A DNA stretch of 64,000 bases from an uncultured Phycisphaerales bacterium (GTDB lineage Bacteria; Planctomycetota; Phycisphaerae; Sedimentisphaerales; Anaerobacaceae). The stretch is from contig CALEZT010000010.1 of the NCBI GenBank assembly GCA_937927975.1, positions 1 to 64,000 of the forward strand, in the 5' to 3' direction. How positions within the stretch are numbered: position 1 is the first letter of the stretch; each line of letters opens with the position of its first letter. Of this stretch, positions 50,423 to 58,769 are shown in pieces. The translations under genes and the position numbers were made by a program. The notes below the pieces were generated by a model. It saw only the letters and a program-made list of their open reading frames with translations. It made no database searches and had not been told where the DNA came from.

Positions 50423-51172
50423 ATGGCACGGATACAATCCGCATGCGAAGGGCGACAGGCGACCGACCCCGATCCGATTCGCAACCCCACAATTCCCCTC
50501 TTCTCTGGCGGCCGGCGATTGCGCGCGGGCTTGTGCCTGGCGGGGATCGCACTGGCGTGGTCCGCCTGCGCGTTGGCGCAATCCGGCCCAGGACTGGGGT
50601 TCAAGGTCGGCGTCCAGACCCTCGAAAGCCCGATCGACCTCGACAAGACCACGCGGACCCGCTACGAGTTCGAGTTGTCCTCGGCCCGGTTCTTGGACGA
50701 TCATTTCGACCTGGCGTTCACGGTCGGCGGCTCGTCGCTCGGGTCGTTCGACACGTACTACTCCGACCTCGTCGAAGACGTTTTGATCGAGGAGTTCTAC
50801 AGGGACAACCTCAGCCTGATCGACATCCGCCTGGCCGCACGCTTCTATCCGCTGGGCGACGCCAGCAGGATCCGGCCCCACATCGGCGCGGGCATCGGTT
50901 ACTTCTGGTTCCTCGATCGATGGGAGTACGAATACGCCGAGACCTTCGAGAACCCGTTCTTCCCCGGCGTATTCGACACCTACATCGAGGAGTCCGACGG
51001 CGTCGACACCGCCGCCAAAGGGTTCTTCCCGTTCATCACCGCCGGCCTGACGTTTCCGATCGGCGACCACGGCGAACTGCTGTTCGACTTCCAGTACGAC
51101 TTCGCGAAGGAGGACAACGGCTTCGACTTCGGCGGGCCCATCTACATGATCGGCGCGAGGTTTCGTTTCTGA
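50423..51172 (+). CDS. Outer-membrane beta-barrel protein
   Basis: A 249-residue protein with an N-terminal signal (hydrophobic at about 33-51, cleavage after ALAQ) and alternating amphipathic strands ending in an aromatic residue (IYMIGARFRF), as in small outer-membrane barrels. Strand-like segments include FDLAFTVGGSSLG, RLAARFYPLG, RPHIGAGIGYFWFLDRW and ELLFDFQYDFAKEDNGFDFGG. Probably an OmpA/OmpW-like porin-type protein. The start at 50423 has AGGAGAG 8 bases upstream. It lies 129 bp downstream of the anti-sigma gene and may be a target of that sigma factor. Confidence 0.75.
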   Translation: MARIQSACEGRQATDPDPIRNPTIPLFSGGRRLRAGLCLAGIALAWSACALAQSGPGLGFKVGVQTLESPIDLDKTTRTRYEFELSSARFLDDHFDLAFTVGGSSLGSFDTYYSDLVEDVLIEEFYRDNLSLIDIRLAARFYPLGDASRIRPHIGAGIGYFWFLDRWEYEYAETFENPFFPGVFDTYIEESDGVDTAAKGFFPFITAGLTFPIGDHGELLFDFQYDFAKEDNGFDFGGPIYMIGARFRF

Positions 51173-51262
51173 GGTCGGAAGCGCCCCACGCACAGCGAGA
51201 CAGGAGGGATCGCCGGTCCCAGGCTCCGAGTCGCACGGTACCAGAACAGATGAATCCTTCTG

Positions 51263-51291
51263 TTGAACTGTGGTATCCAGAGGGGTAGAAT
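51263..51291 (+). promoter_or_regulatory. Strong sigma70-type promoter
   Basis: TTGAAC (51263-51268), 17 bp, TAGAAT (51286-51291), about 56 bp before the ATG at 51348. Nothing else was seen in the gap 51173-51347. Confidence 0.65.
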
Positions 51292-51347
51292 GAAGCGCAT
51301 CGGTGAAGACCCATGCATCCTCGTTGTATCTCAGTGAAGGAGCCAGC

Positions 51348-53102
51348 ATGACTTGCGTATCATCGGCGCGTTCGCGGTTGTACGGAGTGATTCTCTCGGT
51401 GGCCTTGGCAGGCGGAGCTGACCTTTCTGCGTTGGCCAATGATCAGACCCCGGCGCAGAGAGTCAATCCACAGATGGGTGCGACGGCCGGGGCGAGCGAG
51501 GGTGCACGCCTGGCCAAGGACGTTGTCGCACGGATGGACCAGGCCTACTATCGACTCTGGCACGACCGAGTCAGCGGCTTCGACGCCACCTACAATCTCG
51601 CTCAAGACGGCGCGAACCTCGGAACCATCCAGGTCATCTTCAACGCCGCGCCGCAAGACGGCGCCCATTTCAAGATCAAGCTCGAACAAGACAATCCGAG
51701 TGCAGAGATGCTCGAGGCAGCGCTGGGGCAAGCGTGGCTCCACTCGCTGCTGAAAGAGTTCTCGGATGCCAAGACTGTCGCCAACCGGGTGGATGACTCC
51801 TTCACCCTCTACGCCAAGGACCCGCGGGAGGGCGTCAGCTCGTTGACGAGCACCGTCTCGGCCGACTACTGCCTGTTGTCTGAATACGAAATCCTGAAGG
51901 ACCTGAGCTCCAACAAACTCCGGTTCAAGGTCTTGACCCTCGACGGCAAACGTCTCGTCGAGTCGCTCCAGTGGCAATACACCATAGTTGGCGCCGAACT
52001 CTCCGGACAGGTGTTCGCGGACTTCGAGTACACGTATGCCCGCCAGGAACAGGTACCATTCATCAGCAAGCTCCTGATCTCCTTCAGGTCGCGTCTCGCA
52101 AGAAACGAGGTCAATCACACGTGGACCCTGGACCTGAAACGGGTTGCGTTCCAGAAGACCGCGCCGGCCGACCCAGTCCCCCCGGCCGACGACCGGCCGC
52201 AGCGTCCTGCGAAGGTCGACAAGGTGACCGCCCAGTGGGATGAGTTGTCGCAGGAAGTCATCGCCGGGATCTGCCGCTCGAACATCGACTTCGGCGGGAT
52301 GATCACCTTCGCACGCAGTCTCCGCTGCGACATCGACGTGCGGATCACCTCCAGTCTTTTCGCGCCGGCCTCGGGTACGCTGAATTACTGGTGGGAAGAC
52401 GCCGACGACAACGGATTGCTGATCGGAGAGGAAATCCAGATCGAGATCGGTTACGCCTCCAATCCTGGCATGCGCCTGATGATGAACGCGATCCAGCGTT
52501 CTCTGACGCTCCAGACCGCCACTTCCGGCGGCAACGTCTTCCGCGACCATTTCATCAAAACGGTTCGCGTGCCCGAGGGATACAAGATGAAGCTTGTCCC
52601 AACGGAGAAGAACAAACCGGTGAACGCCACCGCCAAGGAGGAAAAGGACAATCTCATGGCCAATCGCAGCTACGACGCCTTGTATCTGACGGTCAGTCCG
52701 GACTTCCGCGTGCAACGTCTGCGCGCCGTCAAGGAGGATGCCGACACCGAGATGGTCCTCAGTGTCGAGCACGAGAAGGTGGCGGATCTCTGGGCCGGCA
52801 GCAAGTACTATAAGGAGGTCGTCCGTGCCGGCAGATCGGCCAGCACGGAAAGCGGACGCTGTGAATACGTCGTGATGGACGGGTTGCCCATGCTCAGGAG
52901 ACTGACCATCGACCTGGGCGTGCTGACAGGGCAGAACACCGTCGGAATCCGACAGGAGTACAACATCCGCAACTGCAAGATCGCCTGGCGAGAGAAGCCG
53001 CTGGACGCCCGCAAGTTCGTCGGCGGCGAGGACGAAGAAGCGGCCTTCAAGGACAAGCCCAGGAAACCCGCTGTGGACCGGGATGCGGAGCTATTCAAAT
53101 AG
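51348..53102 (+). CDS. Large exported protein of unknown function
   Basis: A 584-residue protein with a signal peptide (residues 1-31, cleavage near SALAND). The rest is mainly beta structure with two long stretches (about 50-280 and 320-560) separated by a Pro-rich linker (TAPADPVPPADDRPQRPAK). I recognise no catalytic motif. The C-terminus is charged (KDKPRKPAVDRDAELFK). ATG 51348 has AAGGAG 5 bases upstream, and its own promoter separates it from the sigma cassette. Confidence 0.72.
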   Translation: MTCVSSARSRLYGVILSVALAGGADLSALANDQTPAQRVNPQMGATAGASEGARLAKDVVARMDQAYYRLWHDRVSGFDATYNLAQDGANLGTIQVIFNAAPQDGAHFKIKLEQDNPSAEMLEAALGQAWLHSLLKEFSDAKTVANRVDDSFTLYAKDPREGVSSLTSTVSADYCLLSEYEILKDLSSNKLRFKVLTLDGKRLVESLQWQYTIVGAELSGQVFADFEYTYARQEQVPFISKLLISFRSRLARNEVNHTWTLDLKRVAFQKTAPADPVPPADDRPQRPAKVDKVTAQWDELSQEVIAGICRSNIDFGGMITFARSLRCDIDVRITSSLFAPASGTLNYWWEDADDNGLLIGEEIQIEIGYASNPGMRLMMNAIQRSLTLQTATSGGNVFRDHFIKTVRVPEGYKMKLVPTEKNKPVNATAKEEKDNLMANRSYDALYLTVSPDFRVQRLRAVKEDADTEMVLSVEHEKVADLWAGSKYYKEVVRAGRSASTESGRCEYVVMDGLPMLRRLTIDLGVLTGQNTVGIRQEYNIRNCKIAWREKPLDARKFVGGEDEEAAFKDKPRKPAVDRDAELFK

Positions 53103-53138
53103 GAGTCCCATTTCAGGGGTTCGGTAGCAAGATGCCCG

Positions 53139-54023
53139 TCAGAACTCCAGGAGTTTCAGGACGTCTTCGATGACGCCTTCCTTGGTGACTCGCCGGCGGG
53201 GTTCGGATGCGTCGGGCGACAGGTATTCCTTCTTCGCCTGGATCGGCAGCGAGAGCTTATACGGCTTGCAGCGCCCGATGGCATCCATCGCTTTGCGGGC
53301 TCCTTCATACAGCGCCAGGCGGGTCTCGTCGAACGGGTACAGTTCCGCTGATTCCCGCCCAAGTCCGCGTTTGACGGCCACCGTGACGCAATCCGGCCCG
53401 AAGAACTTCGCAGCTTCGCGACAGGTCGCCTCGTCGCCCGTGACCAGAATGGTGGGGATGTCGTAGTGCCCTGCGATCGCGGCGCACTGAGCCAGTTCGC
53501 CGGACTCGACTCCGTTGTACCAGTACCGATTCTCCGAACGCGACGACTGCGTGTGACAGAGTACGCCATCGGGGGTCCCCATCATCGCGTGGGCCCCCAG
53601 TTGCACCAGGCCGGCGAACGAGCCATCGAGTCCCGTGAGAGGCCCCGGCCGAGGAAGCCCGGTGATGTACCTGGCGCCAGGCTCCATCAGGTGAGGCACA
53701 AAAGCCTGCGAGCCGTGCCCGTCCAGGACCACGATGTCGGTCGCGCCGCCGGCCCGCAACCCCCGCACAACCGCGGCAATGTCGCCCATCAGGTACTCCT
53801 TGGCCGTCTCGCCCAGCGGGTTTCCCGCCTCCCGCGTCTGGGCGAACTTGTACACTCCGCTGGCCCCCTCCAGATCGGTGACGATATAGATGCGACGCGG
53901 TTCGGCCGCCAGGCAGAGACGAAGACAGCCCATCACGAAAAACAGAACCACAAGATGAACATACCGTCCTTCTGTAGACGGCAATGAAAACGATCTGGCT
54001 GGATTCATCGCGTTTGCCATCAT
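53139..54023 (-). CDS. M55 family D-aminopeptidase (DppA-like), exported
   Basis: A 294-residue zinc metallopeptidase of family M55, whose members release D-amino acids from peptides. The signature TDLEGASGV (about residues 49-57) supplies Asp and Glu metal ligands, with further ligands in VVLDGHGS and LGAHAMMG. Unlike cytosolic Bacillus DppA, it has an N-terminal hydrophobic segment near residues 21-40, implying export or membrane anchoring. Two adjacent ATG codons (54023 and 54020) follow GAGGAA; either may serve. It diverges from ileS. Confidence 0.85.
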   Translation of the reverse strand: MMANAMNPARSFSLPSTEGRYVHLVVLFFVMGCLRLCLAAEPRRIYIVTDLEGASGVYKFAQTREAGNPLGETAKEYLMGDIAAVVRGLRAGGATDIVVLDGHGSQAFVPHLMEPGARYITGLPRPGPLTGLDGSFAGLVQLGAHAMMGTPDGVLCHTQSSRSENRYWYNGVESGELAQCAAIAGHYDIPTILVTGDEATCREAAKFFGPDCVTVAVKRGLGRESAELYPFDETRLALYEGARKAMDAIGRCKPYKLSLPIQAKKEYLSPDASEPRRRVTKEGVIEDVLKLLEF

Positions 54024-54084
54024 GCGTTCCTCACAAACAGGGACTGATTGCAGGGTCTTCGACGACCGACATCCGACCAGGAGG

Positions 54085-54114
54085 ATTCTACCGTCGCAAT
54101 GCCGCTGGCCGCAA
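54085..54114 (-). promoter_or_regulatory. Putative promoter for the M55 peptidase gene
   Basis: Minus strand TTGCGG (54114-54109), 18 bp, TAGAAT (54090-54085), about 60 bp before the start codon. Confidence 0.5.
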
Positions 54115-54183
54115 GCCTCCAGTCCAGGCCGGTCAAGCCCCTGTTCCCCACAATGTCCTGCCTCCGCAACGTCAACGCCGTCC

Positions 54184-54212
54184 TTGACGGGACCGGCCCA
54201 AACCCGTATTAT
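54184..54212 (+). promoter_or_regulatory. Strong sigma70-type promoter for ileS
   Basis: TTGACG (54184-54189), 17 bp, TATTAT (54207-54212), giving a leader of about 30 bases before the ATG at 54250. The leader is too short for a T-box. Confidence 0.65.
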
Positions 54213-54249
54213 GCGTGATTCTTTTTTTCGAGTTTTCGAGGACTCTCAG

Positions 54250-57108
54250 ATGTCGGATGAAAGCAAGCACAGTTATCGTGATACACTGAACCTGCCCGAA
54301 ACCAGTTTCGCGATGAAGGCGAACCTGGTGCAGCGCGAGCCGCAGATGCGAAAGCACTGGGCCCAGCAGAAGATCTACGAACAGATCCGCGCCGCCCGCA
54401 AAGGCGCCCCGCTGTACATTCTGCACGACGGCCCCCCCTACGCCAACGGCGACATCCACATGGGCCACGTGATCAACAAGGTCCTCAAGGACTTCGTCAT
54501 CAAGTACAAGACGATGACCGGGTTCGACGCCCCCTACATCCCCGGCTGGGACTGCCATGGGCTGCCCATCGAGTCGAAGGTGATGACCGACCTGGGCCCC
54601 AAGGCACGGGAGATGTCCAAGCCCGAGATCCGCAAGGACTGCATGAAGTACGCCGGCAAGTACGTCAAGATCCAGGGCAAGCAGTTCCAGGACCTGGGCG
54701 TCTTCGGCAACTTCGAGGAGCCCTACCTGACGTTCAAGCCGGCCTACGAAGCCGGCATCCTGGAGGTCTTCGCCGAACTCGTCGGCAAGGGCCTCGTCTA
54801 CAAGCAACTCAAACCCATTCACTGGTGCACCGGCTGCGAGACCGCCTTGGCGGAGGCGGAGCTCGAATACAAAGACGTCTCGTCGCCAAGCATCTTCGTC
54901 AACTTCCCGGCCACCGACGGCGCGATCCAGCGGCTGGTCGAATTGGGTCTGGTCACGGCGGAGCAGGCCAAGGACTCACGCGTCTGCTTCATGATCTGGA
55001 CGACAACGCCCTGGACGCTGGCGGCCAACCTCGCGGTGGCGGTACATCCGCACCTCGAGTACACCACGATCAACTATGAGAAGGACGGCCGCAAGTACGT
55101 CTCAGTCGTTGCGGCCGAACGCGTCGGCGCCGTGGTCAAGGCCGGCGGACTGGGCGAAGACCAGTATTCGGTCGCGCCCAAGACGGTCAAAGGCAGCGAG
55201 TTGGACGACCTGCGGTACAAGCACCCCTTCGTTGAGGGCAACCCGACCGGCAAGGACGCCTACATGGTGATCCTGGCCGAGTACGTGACCATCGAAGACG
55301 GCACCGGCCTGGTCCACACCGCTCCCGGTCACGGCCAGGAAGACTACATGGCCGGCCAGATGTACGGCTTGGCAGTCTATTCGCCGGTCAAGAATGACGG
55401 CCGCTACGACGACACCGTGCCCGAATGGCTTCGCGGCAAGAGCGTGCTGAACGTGGAGAAAGACGTCAACGGCTGGCTCCAGGAGCACGGCTGGCTCTTC
55501 GCTCAGAGCCAGATCCAGCACAGCTACCCCCACTGCTGGCGCAGCCGGGATCCGGTCGTCTTCCGCGCCACCGAGCAATGGTTCGTCGGCGTGGACAGAG
55601 AGTCCCCCGACACGAGTAAGACGCTCCGCCAGATGGCGATGGAAGGTCTCGACCAGGTCCGTTGGATCCCCGCCTGGGGTCAGAAGCGCATCGCGGGCAT
55701 GCTCGAATCCCGGCCCGACTGGTGCATCAGCCGTCAGAGGAGCTGGGGTCTACCGATCCCGGTCTTCACGAACGCCGATGGGCAAGTGCTGCTGACGAAG
55801 GAATCGGTCCTGGCCGTGGCGGCGCACGTCGCCAAGCACGGCTCGGATAGCTGGTTCACGCACACGCCGCGGCAGATCCTCGGCGACGACTTCAAATTGC
55901 CCGAGGGCTGCAACCTCGACGAACTTCAGAAAGAAGAGAACATCTTCGACGTCTGGTTCGAGTCGGGATGCAGTTGGTACAGCGTGTGCTCCCGCCGCGA
56001 GGGTTGGCCGGTCCCGGTGGATCTGTACCTCGAAGGCTCGGACCAGCATCGCGGATGGTTCCAGCTCTCGCTGCTGCCGGCGCTGGGGGTGCTCTCGCAG
56101 CCGCCTTTCAAGAGCGTTCTGACGCACGGTTTCACCGTCGATGAGAAAGGCATGAAGCAGTCCAAGTCGCTGGGCAACTACGTCAACGCCCAGGATGAGA
56201 TCGCCAAGTACGGCTCGGACATCCTTCGCCTGTGGGTCTCCAGCGTCAATTACCAGGAAGACGTCCGCTGCAACGACGAGTTGATCGGTCGCACCCAGGA
56301 CGCTTATCGCAAGATCCGCAACACCCTGCGGTACCTCTTCGGGAACATCAACGACTTCGATCCGAAGAAGGACGCCGTCCCCTACGAGCAGATGCTCGAG
56401 ATCGACAAGTGGGCCATGCAGCGGCTTCAGAAACTGATCGCCGAGGTGACCGAAGCCTATGAGGAGTTCACCTACCACCGTGTGTTCTCATCGCTGTACA
56501 ATTTCTGCTCGGTCGAGATGAGCAGCATCTACATGGACGTGCTGAAGGACCGCATGTATTGCGACGCCGCCGGCAGCCTGTCCCGCCGCAGCGGGCAGAC
56601 CGCCATGTACGAGGTTCTCGGCGCATTGGTGCGGATGTTCGCCCCGATCCTGGTCCATACCGCTGAGGAGGCCTGGGAGGCGATGACGGTCAAGCCCCAG
56701 GACTGCGCCAGCGTTCACCTGGCCCACATGCCCAAGATCGATCCGGCCATCGACTACGCCGGCCAAGAGGCGACGTGGGCGCAGCTCATGGGTCTGCGCG
56801 ACGAGGTCCTGAAGGTCCTGGAGGGCCTCCGCCGGGACAAGATCATCGCCAGCAATCAGGAGGCCTCCGTCACGATGCAGTGCGATCTGGAAGACGCCGC
56901 GGCGATCAAGAAGTTTGGTTTGGCGCAATTTGCGGCTCTCTGCATCGTCAGCGAGATCAAACTAGAGGAAGGCGCCGCCCAGACGACGGTGACCGCGACC
57001 AAGAGCCCCTCTCCCAAGTGCCAACGGTGCTGGAATTACTGGCCCAGCGTGGGAAAAGACGAGCATCCGGAAATCTGCGACCGCTGCGCTGCGGTTGTCC
57101 GGAAATAG
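54250..57108 (+). CDS. ileS: Isoleucyl-tRNA synthetase
   Basis: A 952-residue class I aminoacyl-tRNA synthetase charging tRNA-Ile. The HIGH motif reads HMGH (70-73) in DIHMGHV, and the KMSKS motif reads K636-Q-S-K-S640 (KGMKQSKSLGN). An editing domain inserts between them (about 200-400; WTTTPWTL). The anticodon-binding helical domain follows, and the end has a zinc finger (CQRCWNYW...CDRCAAVV) as in bacterial-type IleRS. Length is normal. ATG 54250 is chosen over a longer upstream frame because GAGG precedes it and the family sequence starts there. Confidence 0.97.
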   Translation: MSDESKHSYRDTLNLPETSFAMKANLVQREPQMRKHWAQQKIYEQIRAARKGAPLYILHDGPPYANGDIHMGHVINKVLKDFVIKYKTMTGFDAPYIPGWDCHGLPIESKVMTDLGPKAREMSKPEIRKDCMKYAGKYVKIQGKQFQDLGVFGNFEEPYLTFKPAYEAGILEVFAELVGKGLVYKQLKPIHWCTGCETALAEAELEYKDVSSPSIFVNFPATDGAIQRLVELGLVTAEQAKDSRVCFMIWTTTPWTLAANLAVAVHPHLEYTTINYEKDGRKYVSVVAAERVGAVVKAGGLGEDQYSVAPKTVKGSELDDLRYKHPFVEGNPTGKDAYMVILAEYVTIEDGTGLVHTAPGHGQEDYMAGQMYGLAVYSPVKNDGRYDDTVPEWLRGKSVLNVEKDVNGWLQEHGWLFAQSQIQHSYPHCWRSRDPVVFRATEQWFVGVDRESPDTSKTLRQMAMEGLDQVRWIPAWGQKRIAGMLESRPDWCISRQRSWGLPIPVFTNADGQVLLTKESVLAVAAHVAKHGSDSWFTHTPRQILGDDFKLPEGCNLDELQKEENIFDVWFESGCSWYSVCSRREGWPVPVDLYLEGSDQHRGWFQLSLLPALGVLSQPPFKSVLTHGFTVDEKGMKQSKSLGNYVNAQDEIAKYGSDILRLWVSSVNYQEDVRCNDELIGRTQDAYRKIRNTLRYLFGNINDFDPKKDAVPYEQMLEIDKWAMQRLQKLIAEVTEAYEEFTYHRVFSSLYNFCSVEMSSIYMDVLKDRMYCDAAGSLSRRSGQTAMYEVLGALVRMFAPILVHTAEEAWEAMTVKPQDCASVHLAHMPKIDPAIDYAGQEATWAQLMGLRDEVLKVLEGLRRDKIIASNQEASVTMQCDLEDAAAIKKFGLAQFAALCIVSEIKLEEGAAQTTVTATKSPSPKCQRCWNYWPSVGKDEHPEICDRCAAVVRK

Positions 57109-57143
57109 CGTGCTGATTTCGCAGGGTAGGTCCTTGGCCGACC

Positions 57144-58187
57144 CTACGAAGCCCCAAGCTGCTCGACGACCTTCGCGTGGACTTCGTCAAAACGGATGTG
57201 GCGGATCGAGTGCTGTGGATTGCGGCTCTTGATCGCCATGCCTCGGCTTGCCACGTCGCGACCCACAATGCACTCCGGTCGACCGTAGGGACCGACGCGC
57301 AGCGGGTTCGACCAACTGAACAGCATCACCAGGGGCCGGCCCAGAGCGCCTGCGATGTGGCCGGGACCTGTATCGTTGCTGACCACAAGTCTGGCCCGTC
57401 GGAGCACCTCCACCAACTCGGGCAGTGAAGTCCGCCCAGCGAGGTTGGCGATCGGGTGTTTGGCGAGGCTTTGGATCTGCTCGATCATCGGGCTCTCGGA
57501 TTTGCCGCCAGTGGCGACGACGGTCAAGCCGTGGTCGGAGACGAGCCGATCCGCCAGGGCGGCGAACCGATCCGCGGGCCAGCATTTGCTGACCTGAGCC
57601 GACCCGGGGATGATCACAGCGTAGCGGTCTGCGACGATCTTGTGCTGCGTCAACAGCTTCTCTGCCGACGCGACCGCGGCCGGTCTCGGCGGCAGCACGA
57701 ATTCCACGCTCAGTTCCCGTCCCCCCATCGCCTCGATCAGCTTGCGATAGGTGTCGATGACGTGAACCCATTCCATCTGAGGAACGACCGTCGTCGTGTA
57801 GAACAGGCGGGCGAACTCCTTCCGCCATACCGGCCCGAACCGTCTCTTGCAGCCGGAGAGCCAGGCCAGCGAGGCGGTGCGAAAGAGCCCCTGGAGGTCG
57901 AGCACTGCGTCGAAACGGCCGCCACGGAGACGGCCGATCAGGTCCGTCAACTGTCTGAACGCGGCGGGGCGACGCCACGCGTCGCCAAGGGTCTTGCGAT
58001 CGAACAGGATGATTTCGTCGAGATGCGGATGTCCCTCAAGAATCGGAGCGAACTCCGGACGAACCAGCCAACTGATCTTCGCCTGCGGAAAGCTGCGACG
58101 CAGCGACGACAGAGCCGGCAATGCCATGACGATATCGCCCAGCGAACTGGGCTTGATCAGCAGAATGTTCTCATAGACTTCGGACAT
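57144..58187 (-). CDS. GT9 family (ADP-heptose:LPS heptosyltransferase-like) glycosyltransferase
   Basis: A 347-residue GT-B enzyme of family GT9. It begins with NILLIKPSSLGDIVMALPAL, as in WaaC/WaaF/RfaF, and has the C-terminal VVSNDTGPGHIAGALGRPLV nucleotide-sugar site and a STRESS-like SAQVSKCWP. GT9 enzymes add heptose to lipid A core in the cytoplasm at the inner membrane. Whether the donor is ADP-heptose here is not certain. It is convergent with ileS, 35 bp apart. Confidence 0.9.
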   Translation of the reverse strand: MSEVYENILLIKPSSLGDIVMALPALSSLRRSFPQAKISWLVRPEFAPILEGHPHLDEIILFDRKTLGDAWRRPAAFRQLTDLIGRLRGGRFDAVLDLQGLFRTASLAWLSGCKRRFGPVWRKEFARLFYTTTVVPQMEWVHVIDTYRKLIEAMGGRELSVEFVLPPRPAAVASAEKLLTQHKIVADRYAVIIPGSAQVSKCWPADRFAALADRLVSDHGLTVVATGGKSESPMIEQIQSLAKHPIANLAGRTSLPELVEVLRRARLVVSNDTGPGHIAGALGRPLVMLFSWSNPLRVGPYGRPECIVGRDVASRGMAIKSRNPQHSIRHIRFDEVHAKVVEQLGAS

Positions 58188-58215
58188 AGGGAGGGGATTC
58201 TATGCGAAGAAGAGG

Positions 58216-58243
58216 GAAGTTTGAAGTGTGAAGTTTGAAGTGG
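58216..58243 (+). repeat. Heptamer tandem repeat
   Basis: Four tandem copies of a 7-base unit: GAAGTTT, GAAGTGT, GAAGTTT, GAAGTGG. It lies in the 102 bp between the divergent GT9 and NUDIX genes. Confidence 0.85.
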
Positions 58244-58289
58244 CCGCCGTACAATGGCGGCCGAGCCCAGGCGGGGCAGAAAGGAGTCG

Positions 58290-58769
58290 ATGCAGGTGGC
58301 GGAGAAAGGTAAGTACGTCTACGAATGGCCGCGACCGATGGTCACAGCCGACGCCGCGGTCTTTGCGTTCTTCGACGGCAAACCGCGGCTGTTGCTGATC
58401 CAGCGCAAGCGAGACCCGTATAAGGGCCGATGGGCCCTTCCCGGCGGGTTCGTCGAGATCGACGAAGACCTGCCCGATGCGGTCGCGCGGGAACTGGCGG
58501 AAGAGACGGGCCTCAGGGGCATCGCCCTGGAGCAGTTCCGCGCGTTCGGGCGTCCCGGCCGAGACCCGCGGGGACGAACGATCACCGTGGCCTATTTGGG
58601 AATCGCAGAGAAGGATTGGGACCAAGTCCAGGCGGCCGACGACGCAGAGCACGTCCAGTGGTGCGATATCGAGAGCCTCCCGCCGATGGCCTTCGACCAC
58701 GATGAGATTGTCAGTTGCGCGATCGAGCGGCTCAAGAAGACCCCTGGCTATTGGAGGCAGGCTCAGTAG
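58290..58769 (+). CDS. NUDIX hydrolase (ADP-ribose pyrophosphatase-like)
   Basis: A 159-residue NUDIX enzyme that cleaves nucleoside diphosphates linked to another moiety. The Nudix box is intact (GFVEIDE, then DLPDAVA-REL-A-EE-TGL), preceded by PYKGRWALPGG as in ADP-ribose pyrophosphatases and NrtR-type relatives. No DNA-binding domain. Starts at ATG 58290 with AAAGGAG close upstream; an ATG 12 codons earlier gives a non-family N-terminus. Its last bases overlap the convergent fusion gene by 7 bp. Confidence 0.88.
   Translation: MQVAEKGKYVYEWPRPMVTADAAVFAFFDGKPRLLLIQRKRDPYKGRWALPGGFVEIDEDLPDAVARELAEETGLRGIALEQFRAFGRPGRDPRGRTITVAYLGIAEKDWDQVQAADDAEHVQWCDIESLPPMAFDHDEIVSCAIERLKKTPGYWRQAQ

Noticed and set aside
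54024..54249. T-box leader for ileS
   Set aside because: The best promoter leaves only about 30 bases of leader, and no specifier loop or T-box sequence is visible.
57109..57143. Possible terminator between ileS and GT9
   Set aside because: Only AGGGT/ACCCT or a 4-bp GGTC/GACC stem can form, without a U-tract; too weak to call.
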